A stretch of DNA of 64,000 bases from Longitalea arenae (lineage in GTDB: Bacteria > Bacteroidota > Bacteroidia > Chitinophagales > Chitinophagaceae): the NCBI RefSeq assembly GCF_016924755.1, contig NZ_JAFFJX010000015.1:1-64000 (forward strand), read 5' to 3'. Below, one piece after another: positions 52,324 to 62,700 of the stretch (its first letter is position 1; each line of letters starts with the position of its first letter). A model generated the notes under the pieces. It was not told the DNA's origin. It ran no database searches and worked only from the letters and a program-made list of their open reading frames with translations. The translations under genes were made by a program, and so were the position numbers.

Positions 52324-53640
52324 TCAGCTATTTAAGGTTGCTGGAAGAATAAGCCTGAACTCGGTTCCTATTCCGGGCAGGCTGTTTATTTTAATGGTGC
52401 CGTGATGGGCATCGATGATCCGTTTTACAAAGTTCAATCCCAATCCAAATCCTTTAACATTATGCACGTCGCCGGTGGGCACGCGGTAAAATTTCTGGAA
52501 GAGGCGTTTCTGGTATTTTTTTTCAATGCCAATGCCGTTGTCTTTAATAGAAATGTAAATATTACCCTCTTCTTCGCCAATGGAAACGATAATATGTGGC
52601 TTGGCCGAAAACTTCAGGGCATTCTCGAGCAGGTTAACAATGGCCAGCTCCAGGTGGGCGCGGTCTGCAGAAAGCGCTATGTTTTGCAGCTCTTCATCGA
52701 CCTGGATATTGACTTCTGCTTTTTTCTCATCGATCAGGGGTTGCACTTTCGCAACGGCCTGCTCAATGAGGTCTTTCAGCGCTACCTGTTTTTTCTCAAT
52801 GGGCAGGTCCTTTCTGTCTGATCGCGCGATCTGCAGGAGCCTTTCCACCTGGTCTTGCAGATGCTGCGTTTGATTTTCTATGATGGTGGCATATTTCCGT
52901 AACCGGTCGGGCTGGGCGGTGATCTTATCCTGCAACAAAACTTCTGCGGAGATTTTCATGACCGCCAGCGGGGTTTTGAATTCGTGGGTGAAATTGTTCA
53001 CGAAGTCTTTCTGGATCTCTGCCAGGAAACGCTGCCGGTAGAAAAAGAACAGGATAACGGCCAGTCCGATCAGCACCACGAACACGATAGCGCTGCTGAT
53101 GAACCAGAAATTCATTTGTTGCAGCACATATTTATTGCGGTGCGGAAAATACAGCAATACATAGCTGAAATTGCGATGGTAAACAGCCAGGTTGATGATG
53201 CTGGGCGGATAGCGCGATGCCGCTGCCGTGATATAGGTTGTGTCCTTATAGGAAGTTCTTCCGGCGTCGTAGTAAGCAATATATACATCGGTCAATACAT
53301 CAAAATCATTGAGCTCATGCTGCAGGTAATAGGCGATAGAGTCTTCGGTATGAAAATTATCGACGCGAAATAAAAAATAATCGGTGCTCGGATGTTCGAT
53401 AAGGTCTTGCAGGTGGTGAACGCGGGTGTCAACCAGGTCAAGGTCTTCATACAGGCCGCGGATGCTTTTAACTACGTTTGTATTGAAGGTCTTCTGTTCG
53501 AATGAATACACTTTATTAAGCCAGAACAGCTGCACGGTCATGATCAGCATTATTAAAATACTGGCCAATAATACCAGCCATCTGAGTGTTGATGATCGCA
53601 TATAATCTGATAAACTTCTGTAGGCAAATTTGCTACCCAT
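52324..53640 (-). CDS. Sensor histidine kinase, RprX-like
   Basis: A 438-residue kinase. Two transmembrane helices (about 17-38 and 172-195) enclose a sensor domain of about 130 residues outside the membrane. The dimerisation region has FVNNFTHEFKTPLAVMKIS with the phosphoacceptor histidine, then the ATPase domain: N-box NLLENALKFS, D-box IKDNGIGIE, F-box and the G-box VKGFGLGLNFVKRIIDAHHG. It is cotranscribed with the OmpR-family regulator. The signal is not known. Confidence 0.93.
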   Translation of the reverse strand: MGSKFAYRSLSDYMRSSTLRWLVLLASILIMLIMTVQLFWLNKVYSFEQKTFNTNVVKSIRGLYEDLDLVDTRVHHLQDLIEHPSTDYFLFRVDNFHTEDSIAYYLQHELNDFDVLTDVYIAYYDAGRTSYKDTTYITAAASRYPPSIINLAVYHRNFSYVLLYFPHRNKYVLQQMNFWFISSAIVFVVLIGLAVILFFFYRQRFLAEIQKDFVNNFTHEFKTPLAVMKISAEVLLQDKITAQPDRLRKYATIIENQTQHLQDQVERLLQIARSDRKDLPIEKKQVALKDLIEQAVAKVQPLIDEKKAEVNIQVDEELQNIALSADRAHLELAIVNLLENALKFSAKPHIIVSIGEEEGNIYISIKDNGIGIEKKYQKRLFQKFYRVPTGDVHNVKGFGLGLNFVKRIIDAHHGTIKINSLPGIGTEFRLILPATLNS

Positions 53641-53976
53641 TATGTTTAGATTTTTTGCAATCTGGTTAACTGCTTGTTAAGGAAAGTTACGAAGCTTGTT
53701 ACAGATGGTCAAGGTTATAATGATTGTTAATCGCCGGTTAAGCAGGCCGTAAAATTTTTCCCGGGCAACTCATTTGAATACTTTCACAGTGTCAATACGA
53801 TTCAGCCAGCTGCAAGATTCACTGATACCACAGATCATAATAAACACAGCTCAAGCATCAAAGAAGGTCGGTTTCTTTAGGGTTTAAACGTCGCTCCGGG
53901 TGGGCGGCGTTTTTTTATGCCTCAGGCCGATCGATCATTGCCATTGCCAATTATCTATTGGCATTTACCCATTGCA
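53641..53976. other. Spacer with orphan plus-strand terminator
   Basis: No gene. The stretch before the terminator (53887-53916) has no coding frame on the plus strand, so a short non-coding transcript could end there. A heptad array covers the end before the DUF1003 stop codon. The kinase promoter must be in the left part. Confidence 0.4.
53887..53916 (+). terminator. Orphan intrinsic terminator
   Basis: AACGTCGC (53887-53894) and GCGGCGTT (53904-53911), 8 bp with one wobble pair, 9-base loop, and seven T residues on the plus strand. No plus-strand gene precedes it. Confidence 0.8.
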
Positions 53977-53979
53977 TTA
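53934..53979. repeat. Heptad array at DUF1003 stop codon
   Basis: Units of the CCATTGC/CAATTAT/CTATTGG/CATTTAC type in 7-base phase. An inner inverted repeat TGCCAAT/ATTGGCA is present. The array ends at the stop codon (53977-53979) of the DUF1003 gene. Confidence 0.65.
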
Positions 53980-54537
53980 CTTATGGTTATTGCGCTTCAA
54001 TTCCCTGATGATCATTTCCAGCAGTTTGATCTGTTCGGCCTGGGACTCTATCAGCTTTTTAAATTGTTCCTGTATGAGCAGGTCCATTTTCTGGTGAAGG
54101 GCCCTGATCTCGATCTCAGCTTTCAGGTTCACCACATAATCATTCTCATTGCGTTTCCGGTCTTTTTCCTCCTGCCGGTTCTGGCTCATCATGATCACCG
54201 GCGCCTGAATGGCTGCCAAACAGGACAGCAGCAGGTTCAGTAAAATGAAAGGGTAGGGGTCGAACCGGTGGCGGCCTGCCAGCACCAGGTTAATACCGAT
54301 CCAGACGCAGAGCAGCAATGCAAACCAGGAAATGAATTTCCAGCTGCCACCAAAACGCGCCACCCGGTCGGCCAGGCGCTGTCCCAGGCTGAGCTGTTCC
54401 TCCTGCTGTTCAGCCATTCTCTGCAGTAATGAGTTTTCCTGTTCTATCGATTGTAGCACTATTTCATTCAGTTTATTCAGGTGTTCATTCTCGGTATCGA
54501 GCAGGCTGGTGATGTATTTGACTTTAGCAGGATGCAT
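53977..54537 (-). CDS. DUF1003 domain membrane protein
   Basis: A 186-residue protein with the DUF1003 pattern: a basic first helix, RVARFGGSWKFISWFALLLCVWIGIN, then a short loop with FDPYPFILLNLLLSCLAAIQAPVIMMSQNRQEEKDRKRNENDY, two transmembrane helices in total. The N- and C-terminal parts are coiled-coil-like (rich in E, Q, L, K). Function unknown. Standing alone on the minus strand, about 75 bases before the end of the large polysaccharide enzyme gene. Confidence 0.9.
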   Translation of the reverse strand: MHPAKVKYITSLLDTENEHLNKLNEIVLQSIEQENSLLQRMAEQQEEQLSLGQRLADRVARFGGSWKFISWFALLLCVWIGINLVLAGRHRFDPYPFILLNLLLSCLAAIQAPVIMMSQNRQEEKDRKRNENDYVVNLKAEIEIRALHQKMDLLIQEQFKKLIESQAEQIKLLEMIIRELKRNNHK

Positions 54538-54614
54538 AATTGAAAAGTTTTTTTGATAAGTTTAGGTTTGTTACCTGAGTAGCGGGCCATGGTTCCAACC
54601 ACGGCCGGGTTGGC

Positions 54615-57600
54615 CTACCTGCCGGGCACAAGCTCATAGGAGGCATTCTCTTTTTGCAGACTTCCTGTTCGTTTCAGCACACCCCAGCCCTGTAATTCGC
54701 CTTTAATGGCTTTCAGCATCGCTTTGAACAGTACTATCAGCATCAGCCAGCGGTAAATGAGCCGTTGGGGCAGTAACCATAATAGGCGTGATTTCTTTTC
54801 CCCCTCGAAATGAAAGGCCAGTATGGATACTGCAGCATCTACCAGCATGAATAATCCATAATAGAACAACATATGAGCTGCATGGCCGGTGAAGCAACCG
54901 ATAAGCATGAAAAGATCAGCTAAGGGCGCAAAACCGGGTATAATGAACTGGAAGAGCAGGATGTTGGGGAAGGCTGCCCAACCGAGTGCTTTATACCGTT
55001 TGCTGAACAGCAGCTCCCGATGCTTCCAGAAGGTTTGCATGATGCCGAAGCTCCACCGGAAGCGTTGTTTGATGAACATGGTCACCGTTTCGGGGGCCTC
55101 GGTAAATGCGAGGGCCTGGTGTTCATTCGTTATGGTGTACCCCTGGCGCAGGATGCGAATGGTGAGGTCGCAATCTTCTGCCAGCGTATCGGTGGTAAAA
55201 CCGCCGGCAGCCAGCACGGCTTCTTTACGGAAAGCGCCAATGGCGCCGGGTACAACGGTAATAGCGTTAAGCGAGGCAAAAGCTTTACGGTCGAAATTCT
55301 GGCTGGTGATGTATTCGATGCTTTGCCAGCGGGTGAGCGGGTTCACCAGGTTGCCCACTTTTACATTGCCGGCCACGGCGCCGATGGTTCCTGTGCGGCA
55401 GGGCCCGCCCTGAACAACACCCGGGCAAGTGTTCGTTGCCATAAAATGCCGCATCATTTTCGGAATGGCGTCGTGGTGCAGGCGGGTGTCGGCATCAATG
55501 CAAACCACATAATCTGCCTTCGACTCCCGGATCCCAAAATTCAAAGCCGATGCTTTTCCGCCATTCGCTTTGGTAAACACCTTTACCGCCGGATGTTTAT
55601 GAAAGGCATTGTATACTTTTTCATAGGTGCCATCTTTGCTGCCATCATCAACAAAGATGATCTCGGTGTTGGGCCAGTTCGTCTTTAACAGATTATTTAT
55701 GGAATCAACCGCATGCACCGATTCATTATAAGCCGGCACGATCACCGATACCAGCGGCTGTTCACGGCATGCCTCGTTTTCGGGGCCCGCGTCTGCGAAT
55801 GGCAGCAGCTTTTCTTTGCGTCGTTGCCGGTTGGCGAGCCAGGCAAGGAAGACCAGCCGGGCCATGGATAATACCATGAATGCAACAAAGAGGAAGAACA
55901 AGAGCTTGCCGGCCCAGTAGCCCGATTCTGCGAGCAGGTAATTGAACTGTACCAGGTAATATCCTTTCCCTCTGGGTACGGCAGGCATCAGCTCGGTCTT
56001 TTGTTTTCCCAGCAGGCCGGCAATTGTAGTGAACTGGTAGCCCTGTTTTTTAAAATACTGTATAATGCGCGGTAATGCCGCGATGGTGGCGCTGCGGGTA
56101 TTGCCACCGGCATCGTGCAGTAAAATAACGTTGCCGCTCAGGCCAGCGGCGGTGAGCGCCTGTTTACGCCGGATGGTCCGGGCTACAATGCTGTCTGCGG
56201 AAATACCGGGCTCCCAGTCGAGTGGATCAATCGATTCGCCTACATCCAGATAATTTTTAGTGCGGGCGATGGCCACTGGCAGCAGCTCTTCCATTTTCTC
56301 CGGCTCAAAATCGGCATTGTATGGCGCCCTGAACAAAACGGTAGAGTGACCGGTGATGCATTCCAGCAAGAGCCGGGTGCTTTCCATTTCCAGCAAGGCC
56401 CGCCTGGGTGAAATACTGGCTATGTCAGGATGGGTGAAGGTATGGTTGCCCAGTTCATAACCTTCGCGATACATGCGTTTTATGAGCGGGATATTTTGTT
56501 CGGCATTCATTCCCACCACGAAAAAAGCGGCAGGTACATTTTCTTTTTTTAAGATGTCAAGTACTTTGGGCGTCCACACCGGATCGGGACCATCATCAAA
56601 AGTGAGCACCAGTTTCTTTGCGTCGGCTTTTCCGTATTTCCTGACGACGAACATACTGGGCAAACTGTCGTAATGTTCTTCGCTGATAAGCATATCGGTG
56701 CTGTCCATTTCGGGCCTGATCCGTCCATTAACGGGTGTAGAAAGAATATCGAGTACTTCCCCTTCGCCGAGATAATCTACGTCATTGCTCGCCTGTACGG
56801 TGGTGATGTTTTTGAGATTGAAAGTGGCCAGGGCCTGTTTTCGCATATCCCGGTTATAAAATTTCCAGATGCGGCTGTCTTCACTGCCCAGCCGCCACAA
56901 AGCGGTTCCGGCCAAACCGTATTCAGCGGCAAAACGCAGGCTGTTAAAAGTGGTGGCAGCGTCAGTAAAATATACCTCATGCGGTTTGTCGTTATCGTCG
57001 TAATAACGGTAATGCAGATTATAGGAGTCATTGTCAAAATCTATGCTGCCCTCCGACTCGCGGGCGGTGGTCAGGGCCTGCTGATATGTGATGCTGGTAG
57101 CTGCGCTGTGCTGAGGCCAGTCGTACCCATACGCTGCCAGTGAGAGTACCAGTTTCTTCGATGGAATATAGCGGGCTACTTTATCTACCGCTGCTTCAAT
57201 CCATTGCTGGTGGGCAATGGGACCTGGATCGGTATTTTCGGCATGCTGATCATAGGCCATTAAAAACAGGTAATCGTTGTACTTTGCCAGTTGCCCGTAA
57301 TTGTAATCTGCATTGAAGGGCATTATGTCCTGGGTCACAAGAAGGCCTTTTTCATGTAGGCGGGTATATAATTCTTTTTGAAAAGCAATGAGTACTTCGT
57401 CGGAGCGTTCCTCCAGCTCTTCAAAGTCGACATTCACGCCAATGAACTGGTTCTTTTGCAAAATATTTATAACGTCATTGATCAGCCGTTCTTTTTTCCT
57501 GGGATCGGTTAAAATGCGGTGCACCGGTGCGCCCAGGAAGCGGGTTTGATAATTGTTCGACAGGATGGGCATTATCGGCACTCCGCTTTTTTTCATGATG

Positions 57601-58109
57601 GCGAGGGCCCGTTCATCAACCTGCGTATAAACGGTATCCGCCTTTGGATCAATGAACATCCATTCCGGGATCACGAGGTTCAACTGGGAAATATTCCGTT
57701 GCAGCGAGAAAAAAGATTGCGGGTCCCAGGCTACATAGAATGCTGACCGGATGCCGCACCCTAAGCCTGCCTCCCGCTGAAAGGGCAGGAGGCCAACGCC
57801 TGTGCTGTCGGCTCCCGCAGGCTTGCTGCGTAATGCGTTACCAGGTTTAGTTCCTTTCTTTTCTTTATTAATGATATACTGCTGAAAGCCCGGCGCCAGT
57901 TCCTTACACGACAGGTTGCTATGCGTCCCGGGTTGCCAGTCTGATAAGTTCGTTATATGGTTATTCAACCGCGGCAGGGCAGGTGTATATACCTGTCGTA
58001 AGGCCACGATCAGAGCCGCCACAGCTATAAAGATGAACAACAGCAGAAAACTGATGATCCATTTGAAGCGCTTCCACCGGGTGGAAGAATTGGTTTGAAA
58101 AACTTGCAT
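54615..58109 (-). CDS. GH18 / polysaccharide deacetylase / GT2 three-domain protein
   Basis: An 1164-residue membrane protein joining three enzyme types. After a transmembrane anchor (18-38) comes a GH18-like domain (about 120-435) with NVDFEE at the catalytic position (E about 230), then a NodB deacetylase (about 505-700: TFDDGPDP, HTFTHP, RAPY and LLHDAGG), a second membrane segment, and a GT2 processive glycosyltransferase (about 800-1050: VSVIVPAYNE, DDGSKDG, DADTRL, AEDCD, QRFRW) with further C-terminal helices. It probably makes, deacetylates and trims an N-acetylglucosamine-type exopolysaccharide, a role split over PgaB and PgaC elsewhere. The ATG at 58109 is preferred over 58154. Confidence 0.9.
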   Translation of the reverse strand: MQVFQTNSSTRWKRFKWIISFLLLFIFIAVAALIVALRQVYTPALPRLNNHITNLSDWQPGTHSNLSCKELAPGFQQYIINKEKKGTKPGNALRSKPAGADSTGVGLLPFQREAGLGCGIRSAFYVAWDPQSFFSLQRNISQLNLVIPEWMFIDPKADTVYTQVDERALAIMKKSGVPIMPILSNNYQTRFLGAPVHRILTDPRKKERLINDVINILQKNQFIGVNVDFEELEERSDEVLIAFQKELYTRLHEKGLLVTQDIMPFNADYNYGQLAKYNDYLFLMAYDQHAENTDPGPIAHQQWIEAAVDKVARYIPSKKLVLSLAAYGYDWPQHSAATSITYQQALTTARESEGSIDFDNDSYNLHYRYYDDNDKPHEVYFTDAATTFNSLRFAAEYGLAGTALWRLGSEDSRIWKFYNRDMRKQALATFNLKNITTVQASNDVDYLGEGEVLDILSTPVNGRIRPEMDSTDMLISEEHYDSLPSMFVVRKYGKADAKKLVLTFDDGPDPVWTPKVLDILKKENVPAAFFVVGMNAEQNIPLIKRMYREGYELGNHTFTHPDIASISPRRALLEMESTRLLLECITGHSTVLFRAPYNADFEPEKMEELLPVAIARTKNYLDVGESIDPLDWEPGISADSIVARTIRRKQALTAAGLSGNVILLHDAGGNTRSATIAALPRIIQYFKKQGYQFTTIAGLLGKQKTELMPAVPRGKGYYLVQFNYLLAESGYWAGKLLFFLFVAFMVLSMARLVFLAWLANRQRRKEKLLPFADAGPENEACREQPLVSVIVPAYNESVHAVDSINNLLKTNWPNTEIIFVDDGSKDGTYEKVYNAFHKHPAVKVFTKANGGKASALNFGIRESKADYVVCIDADTRLHHDAIPKMMRHFMATNTCPGVVQGGPCRTGTIGAVAGNVKVGNLVNPLTRWQSIEYITSQNFDRKAFASLNAITVVPGAIGAFRKEAVLAAGGFTTDTLAEDCDLTIRILRQGYTITNEHQALAFTEAPETVTMFIKQRFRWSFGIMQTFWKHRELLFSKRYKALGWAAFPNILLFQFIIPGFAPLADLFMLIGCFTGHAAHMLFYYGLFMLVDAAVSILAFHFEGEKKSRLLWLLPQRLIYRWLMLIVLFKAMLKAIKGELQGWGVLKRTGSLQKENASYELVPGR

Positions 58110-58217
58110 ACACGTCGGTTTAAGAAAGGGCGGTACTGCTGTTATGGAAGTCAACTATTGTGTTTGCAAGTACCGCCCTTACTGATGTGACTGCAAAGTT
58201 GGGGCGATGATAAACGG

Positions 58218-58262
58218 CCGGGGGCTCATTAACCCCCGGTTAACGGTTAACCGATTGTTAAG
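58218..58262. repeat. Hairpin plus heptad array
   Basis: A CCGGGGG/CCCCCGG stem (58218-58224, 58233-58239) runs into 7-base units of the CCGGTTA/ACGGTTA/ACCGATT type to 58262. It lies between the MFS gene end and the polysaccharide gene start. Confidence 0.6.
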
Positions 58263-58308
58263 CGTTCATCTTTAGGAATGGTTGGCCGGTTTTTATCACT
58301 TAACTCAA

Positions 58309-59550
58309 TTATTGTCTGGCTGAATGGCGGCGGTCGCTCAATGCAAGGAATACTGTGATTAATCCTAATAAAAAAAAACTGATCACAAGCGGCAACACGC
58401 CATGGTGTAATAACTGGCTGATAAACGATCCCAGGCTTGCACCTATAAAGAAGAAAGATGTTCCGTAGATGGAAGATGCCATACCCGCCATATTGCCCAT
58501 TTGTTCCAGCGCTAAAGCGCTGCTGTTGGGCTCAACCGCTAGGTTGATGCCCAGCAGGAGGGCACAGGCAATAAAAAATACAACGATATTGGGCGGATCA
58601 CCGAACAGGAATGTGCACAGCAGTAACAGGGCTCCCGTCAATGTGTAGCTGCTCAGTAGCCATTTTATGACCCGGTGTGCTCCGTACTTCAACGATAAAC
58701 GGGCATTCAGTAAGGTGCAAAGCGACATCACCAACCCGATACCAGCAAAGATCCAGGCAAATAAATGCGGCTGGCCGTAAATCTCGCCAACTATGTATTC
58801 GGAGCTGGCTACGTAAGAACTTAAGGCAGTGAAAAGAATGGTAGTAATTGCGGTATACCGGAGAAAGGACCGGTTGCTGAAAACTTTCCGTACAGAACGC
58901 CCGGTGTTTATCCATTCGAGCTGTACGCGTTGCTCCCGGGGCAGTGATTCTTCCAGCCTGAGCGACCAAAGAAATACGATCACCGCAAACAGGGGTGGGG
59001 TAAGGAATACCGCCTGCCAGGAGGAAACAGAAAGAATGGCCACTCCCAAAAAAGGTGCAATAACCGGGGTGCACAAAAAGATCGTAAAGATCAGCGACAT
59101 GATGCGCGCCATCCTGTTGCCTACGAAGCGATCGCGAACGCCGGCAATGGTGGCCATAAATACGGCTGAGGCGCCCATGCCGGCTGCAAAACGTGCTGCC
59201 AGCATGATCTCCAGGCGGGGCGCAAGGGCCGCAACTATTCCGCCAATGATGTAGAGTGGAAACCCAACCCGCAGTATGGGCAAACGGCCGTATCGATCCG
59301 ACAGTACGCCAAAAATGATCTGTGCTATCTGCCCCATGAAAAAGAAGGAAATGATCTTTGCGGTAGCGGTGGAATCAGCAGGAAGCCCCAGGTGCACACG
59401 CAGCTGGGCAAAGGCAGGAAGCATGATGTCGATGCCCAGGGCTGTCAGCATCATGGTGCAGGCAGACAGGCTGATAAATTCAGCTGGTTTCATTGTCATT
59501 CGGCTTTCAGCAGGCGTTTCCACCACCGCGCGGGAATCATTACTTTTCAT
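58309..59550 (-). CDS. MFS transporter, Bcr/CflA-type multidrug exporter
   Basis: A 413-residue transporter with 12 hydrophobic segments. The DHA1 pattern is visible: DIMLPAFAQL in helix 1, GQIAQIIFGVLSDRYGRLPIL (loop 2-3 motif with D-R-x-G-R), and the family member VFMATIAGVRDRF and TPVIAPFLGVAIL motif C-like segment. Bcr/CflA proteins export drugs or metabolites such as bicyclomycin by proton antiport; the substrate here is unknown. Gene alone, with a well-formed promoter 22 bases upstream of the start. Confidence 0.9.
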   Translation of the reverse strand: MKSNDSRAVVETPAESRMTMKPAEFISLSACTMMLTALGIDIMLPAFAQLRVHLGLPADSTATAKIISFFFMGQIAQIIFGVLSDRYGRLPILRVGFPLYIIGGIVAALAPRLEIMLAARFAAGMGASAVFMATIAGVRDRFVGNRMARIMSLIFTIFLCTPVIAPFLGVAILSVSSWQAVFLTPPLFAVIVFLWSLRLEESLPREQRVQLEWINTGRSVRKVFSNRSFLRYTAITTILFTALSSYVASSEYIVGEIYGQPHLFAWIFAGIGLVMSLCTLLNARLSLKYGAHRVIKWLLSSYTLTGALLLLCTFLFGDPPNIVVFFIACALLLGINLAVEPNSSALALEQMGNMAGMASSIYGTSFFFIGASLGSFISQLLHHGVLPLVISFFLLGLITVFLALSDRRHSARQ

Positions 59551-59571
59551 AACGGAGCTTTGATTTCATGG

Positions 59572-59599
59572 CAAAGCTATTGGCTGAATGGCAGAGCAA
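59572..59599 (-). promoter_or_regulatory. Promoter of MFS gene, complete -33/-7
   Basis: On the minus strand TTG (59597-59599), 17 bases, then TAGCTTTG (59572-59579). This is the one full match to the Bacteroidota consensus found, with the ATG 21 bases further on. Confidence 0.6.
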
Positions 59600-59713
59600 C
59601 CGGGGGTGAAACAGACAAATTGGTGGGTAGATCTGGCCAAACTCCTGGCTCTCCAATGATGACCCTATATTAACTCGGTCAAAGCTATCAACTTATGAGC
59701 GCATCCTGAAAAC

Positions 59714-59738
59714 AAAAAGCCCTCCGTTAACGGAGGGC
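59714..59738 (-). terminator. Intrinsic terminator of secDF
   Basis: On the minus strand GCCCTCCG, TTAA loop, CGGAGGGC, then five T residues (A tract 59714-59718). It lies 26 bases after the secDF stop codon. Confidence 0.92.
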
Positions 59739-59763
59739 CTTGCTATAATGAAAGATTAATTTA

Positions 59764-62700
59764 TTAAGCTTTCTTGGCCAGTGCCGGTTTTTGAGCGGTA
59801 CTGCTTGCTTTTGGCTCAGGAGCGGGTTCACCCAGTGGTTTGTTTTTGGCAAAGTCGATCAGGATCGGCGCTGCCACAAAGATGGATGAATAAGTACCGG
59901 TAATAACACCGATCAACATCGCAAAGGCGAAACCTTTGGTAACCTCGCCGCCGACCAGGAAGAGGATGAGGATGGTGAGGAATACCGTGAGCGAGGTCAT
60001 GATGGTACGGCTCAGGGTCTCGTTGATCGCTTTGTTGATGATAGTTGTTTTATCGGCCCCGTGCATGGTATGACTGTATTCGCGGATACGGTCGTACACG
60101 ATCACCGTATCGTTCATTGAGAAACCGATCACGGTCAGGATCGCAGCAATGAAGTGCTGGTCAATTTCAAGCGGGAAAGGCACCACATCTTTGAGGAAGG
60201 AGAATACCGCCATGGTAACCAGTACGTCGTGCAGCAGGGCAATGATGGTTCCCACAGAATATCTCCAGTCGCGGAAACGGATGAAGATATAAATAGCGAT
60301 GATCAGCATTGACCAGAAAGTTGCCCATTGGGCGCCTGCTTTCAGGTCATCGGAAATGGTGGGGTTCACCTTGTTGCTACCTTCCAGCAAACGGTTATTG
60401 AAATCCTGCTGGGTGGTTGCTTCCGGCAGGAAAGGTTTCAAACCGCTATACAGGGTGCTTTGCACGGCTGAGTCAACGCTTAGGCCGGTTTCTGCTACCC
60501 GGTAATCAGTAGTTATATTCAGTTTACTGGTGCCGCCGTACGTTTTAATAACCGGCGTGCTTCCAAATGTTTTCTCCAGTGCATTCCGTACTTCTTCTGC
60601 ATTCACTTCTTTACCAAAGTTCACCACATAACTTCTACCACCACTGAATTCAACACCATATCTGAAACCATGGAAGAAAGAAGCTATACCCACTAACAAT
60701 ACGACTGCTGAGATCACGTAAGCGATCTTCCGGTATTGGATGAATTTGAAAGCAGCGTGTTTGAAGATGCGTTTTGATAAAGCGGTAAAATATTTAAAAT
60801 GCCTGTTCTTATTGGTATAGAAGTCTGTGATCAGGCGTGATACCAGGATACCGCAGAACAACGATAACAAAATACCGAGGATCTGGGTGGTAGCGAAACC
60901 TAATACAGGGCCTAAACCGTAAATGAACAGGATGATCGCCGTTAACAGGGTGGTGATGTGTGCATCCAGTACCGGAGGTAATGAACGCAGGTACCCGGTT
61001 TTCACCGCCTGCGCGTAATTGCTGCCTTTCGACAGTTCCTCCTTGATACGCTCAAAGATGATCACGTTCGTGTCTACCGCCATACCAATGGTCAATACCA
61101 GACCGGCAATACCGGGTGCGGTTAAGGTGGCATTCAGGGCGCTCAGTACGCCGATGGTAAACAACAGGTTCAATATCAGGGCGATGTTGGCAACAATACC
61201 TGCGGTATTGTAGTAAACCAGCATCAAAATGAATATTACGATAAATGAAATGGCGAAGGCCATGATACCGCCGTTTACGGCTTGTTCACCGAGGGTGGGA
61301 CCAACCACCTGCTCCTGAACGATGATGGCGGGGGCTTCGAGTTTACCGGCTTTCAGGATGTTGGCCAGGTCATTGGCTTCTTCGATCACCAGTTGCTGGT
61401 TTTTACCACCTGAACCCATGGTAATGCGGGAGTTGCCGCCTTCGATCTTTTGAATAACGTTGGGTGCGCTATAAACAATGTCATCGAGCACAATGGCGAT
61501 GGGTTTGCCAACATTCTTTTCTGTCATGCGGGCCCAGTTCTTGGCGCCACTGGCATTCATTTCCATGGCCACAGCCACTTCGTTGGTAACCTGGTCAAAT
61601 TCCTGGCGGGCGTCTACGATCGCATCGCCTTCCAGTTCTGCGCGGTCTCTTCCGGGAACGGTCTTAATGGCGTAGAGTCTGAGGAAATTGCTCAGTTTTC
61701 CATCGTCGTCACGGTCTTGTTTGCCCCAGAGGAATTTAACGTTGGCAGGGAAACTGTTGCGAACAGCAGGAATGCTCAGGTATCTGTTCACGGTACCGGT
61801 ATCAGCCAGGAGGGCCAAACCAATAGAAGGAGAGTAGCTCACCTTGCCGGTGTTGGGATCCTGCTGCGGCGGAATGAATTTTATTTTGCTGGCCAGAATG
61901 TTACGGCTGGCGGCAGAAGTATCTTTTTGGGTAGAATCGATAGCACCGGTAGAATCGAGCTTTGTATATGACAGGTAGTCATCGAGCGCTTTAGAGGCGT
62001 TCATTACTGAGCTGGAAAGTTCCTCAAGGGTGTACACTTCCCAGAATTGCAGGTTGGCGGTTGATTGCAGGTATTTACGAACCCTTTCAGGATCGCTGGC
62101 GCCGGCCAGTTCTACGGTGATGATACCTTTATTTTCGTCAAGGCTGATATTGGGCTGGGCTACACCGAACTTGTCAATACGTTTACGCAGCACCTGGAAG
62201 GTCTGTTTCATGGCGGCATTGGCCTGTTCGTGGATGTAGTCTAATACCCTGTTATCGGAAGCGGTTGCGCTCAGTTTGTTGTTGGCGTTCGCGAACAGGG
62301 GAGCCAGTTTGTTGGCGCTGTTCTGCTCACGGTAGGCGTTGGCAAACAGATCGATAAAGTTTTGATCGCTGGTTAATTTCCGTCTTTGGGCTTCAGCGAT
62401 CGCTTTCAGTAACTGGGGGTCTTTGGGATTGTTAGCCAGGCCTTTGATGAGACCGTCGAGGGCTATATCCATTGTTACGTTGATACCACCTTGCAGGTCG
62501 AGACCCAGCAACAGTTCGCTTTCTTTAGCTTTCTGGTAGGACTGACCCCACCAGGTAATTTTTTTGTCTCTTGAAGCAGTCAGCAAGCTATCGAGGAAAG
62601 CGTCGCGTGCATTGTCCACGGTGTCTTTGTATAAGGCCCGGGCTTCGGTGTTGGTGGGATACTTTTGGGCAGGAGTAAGGGGATAGGTCCGTTTAACATA

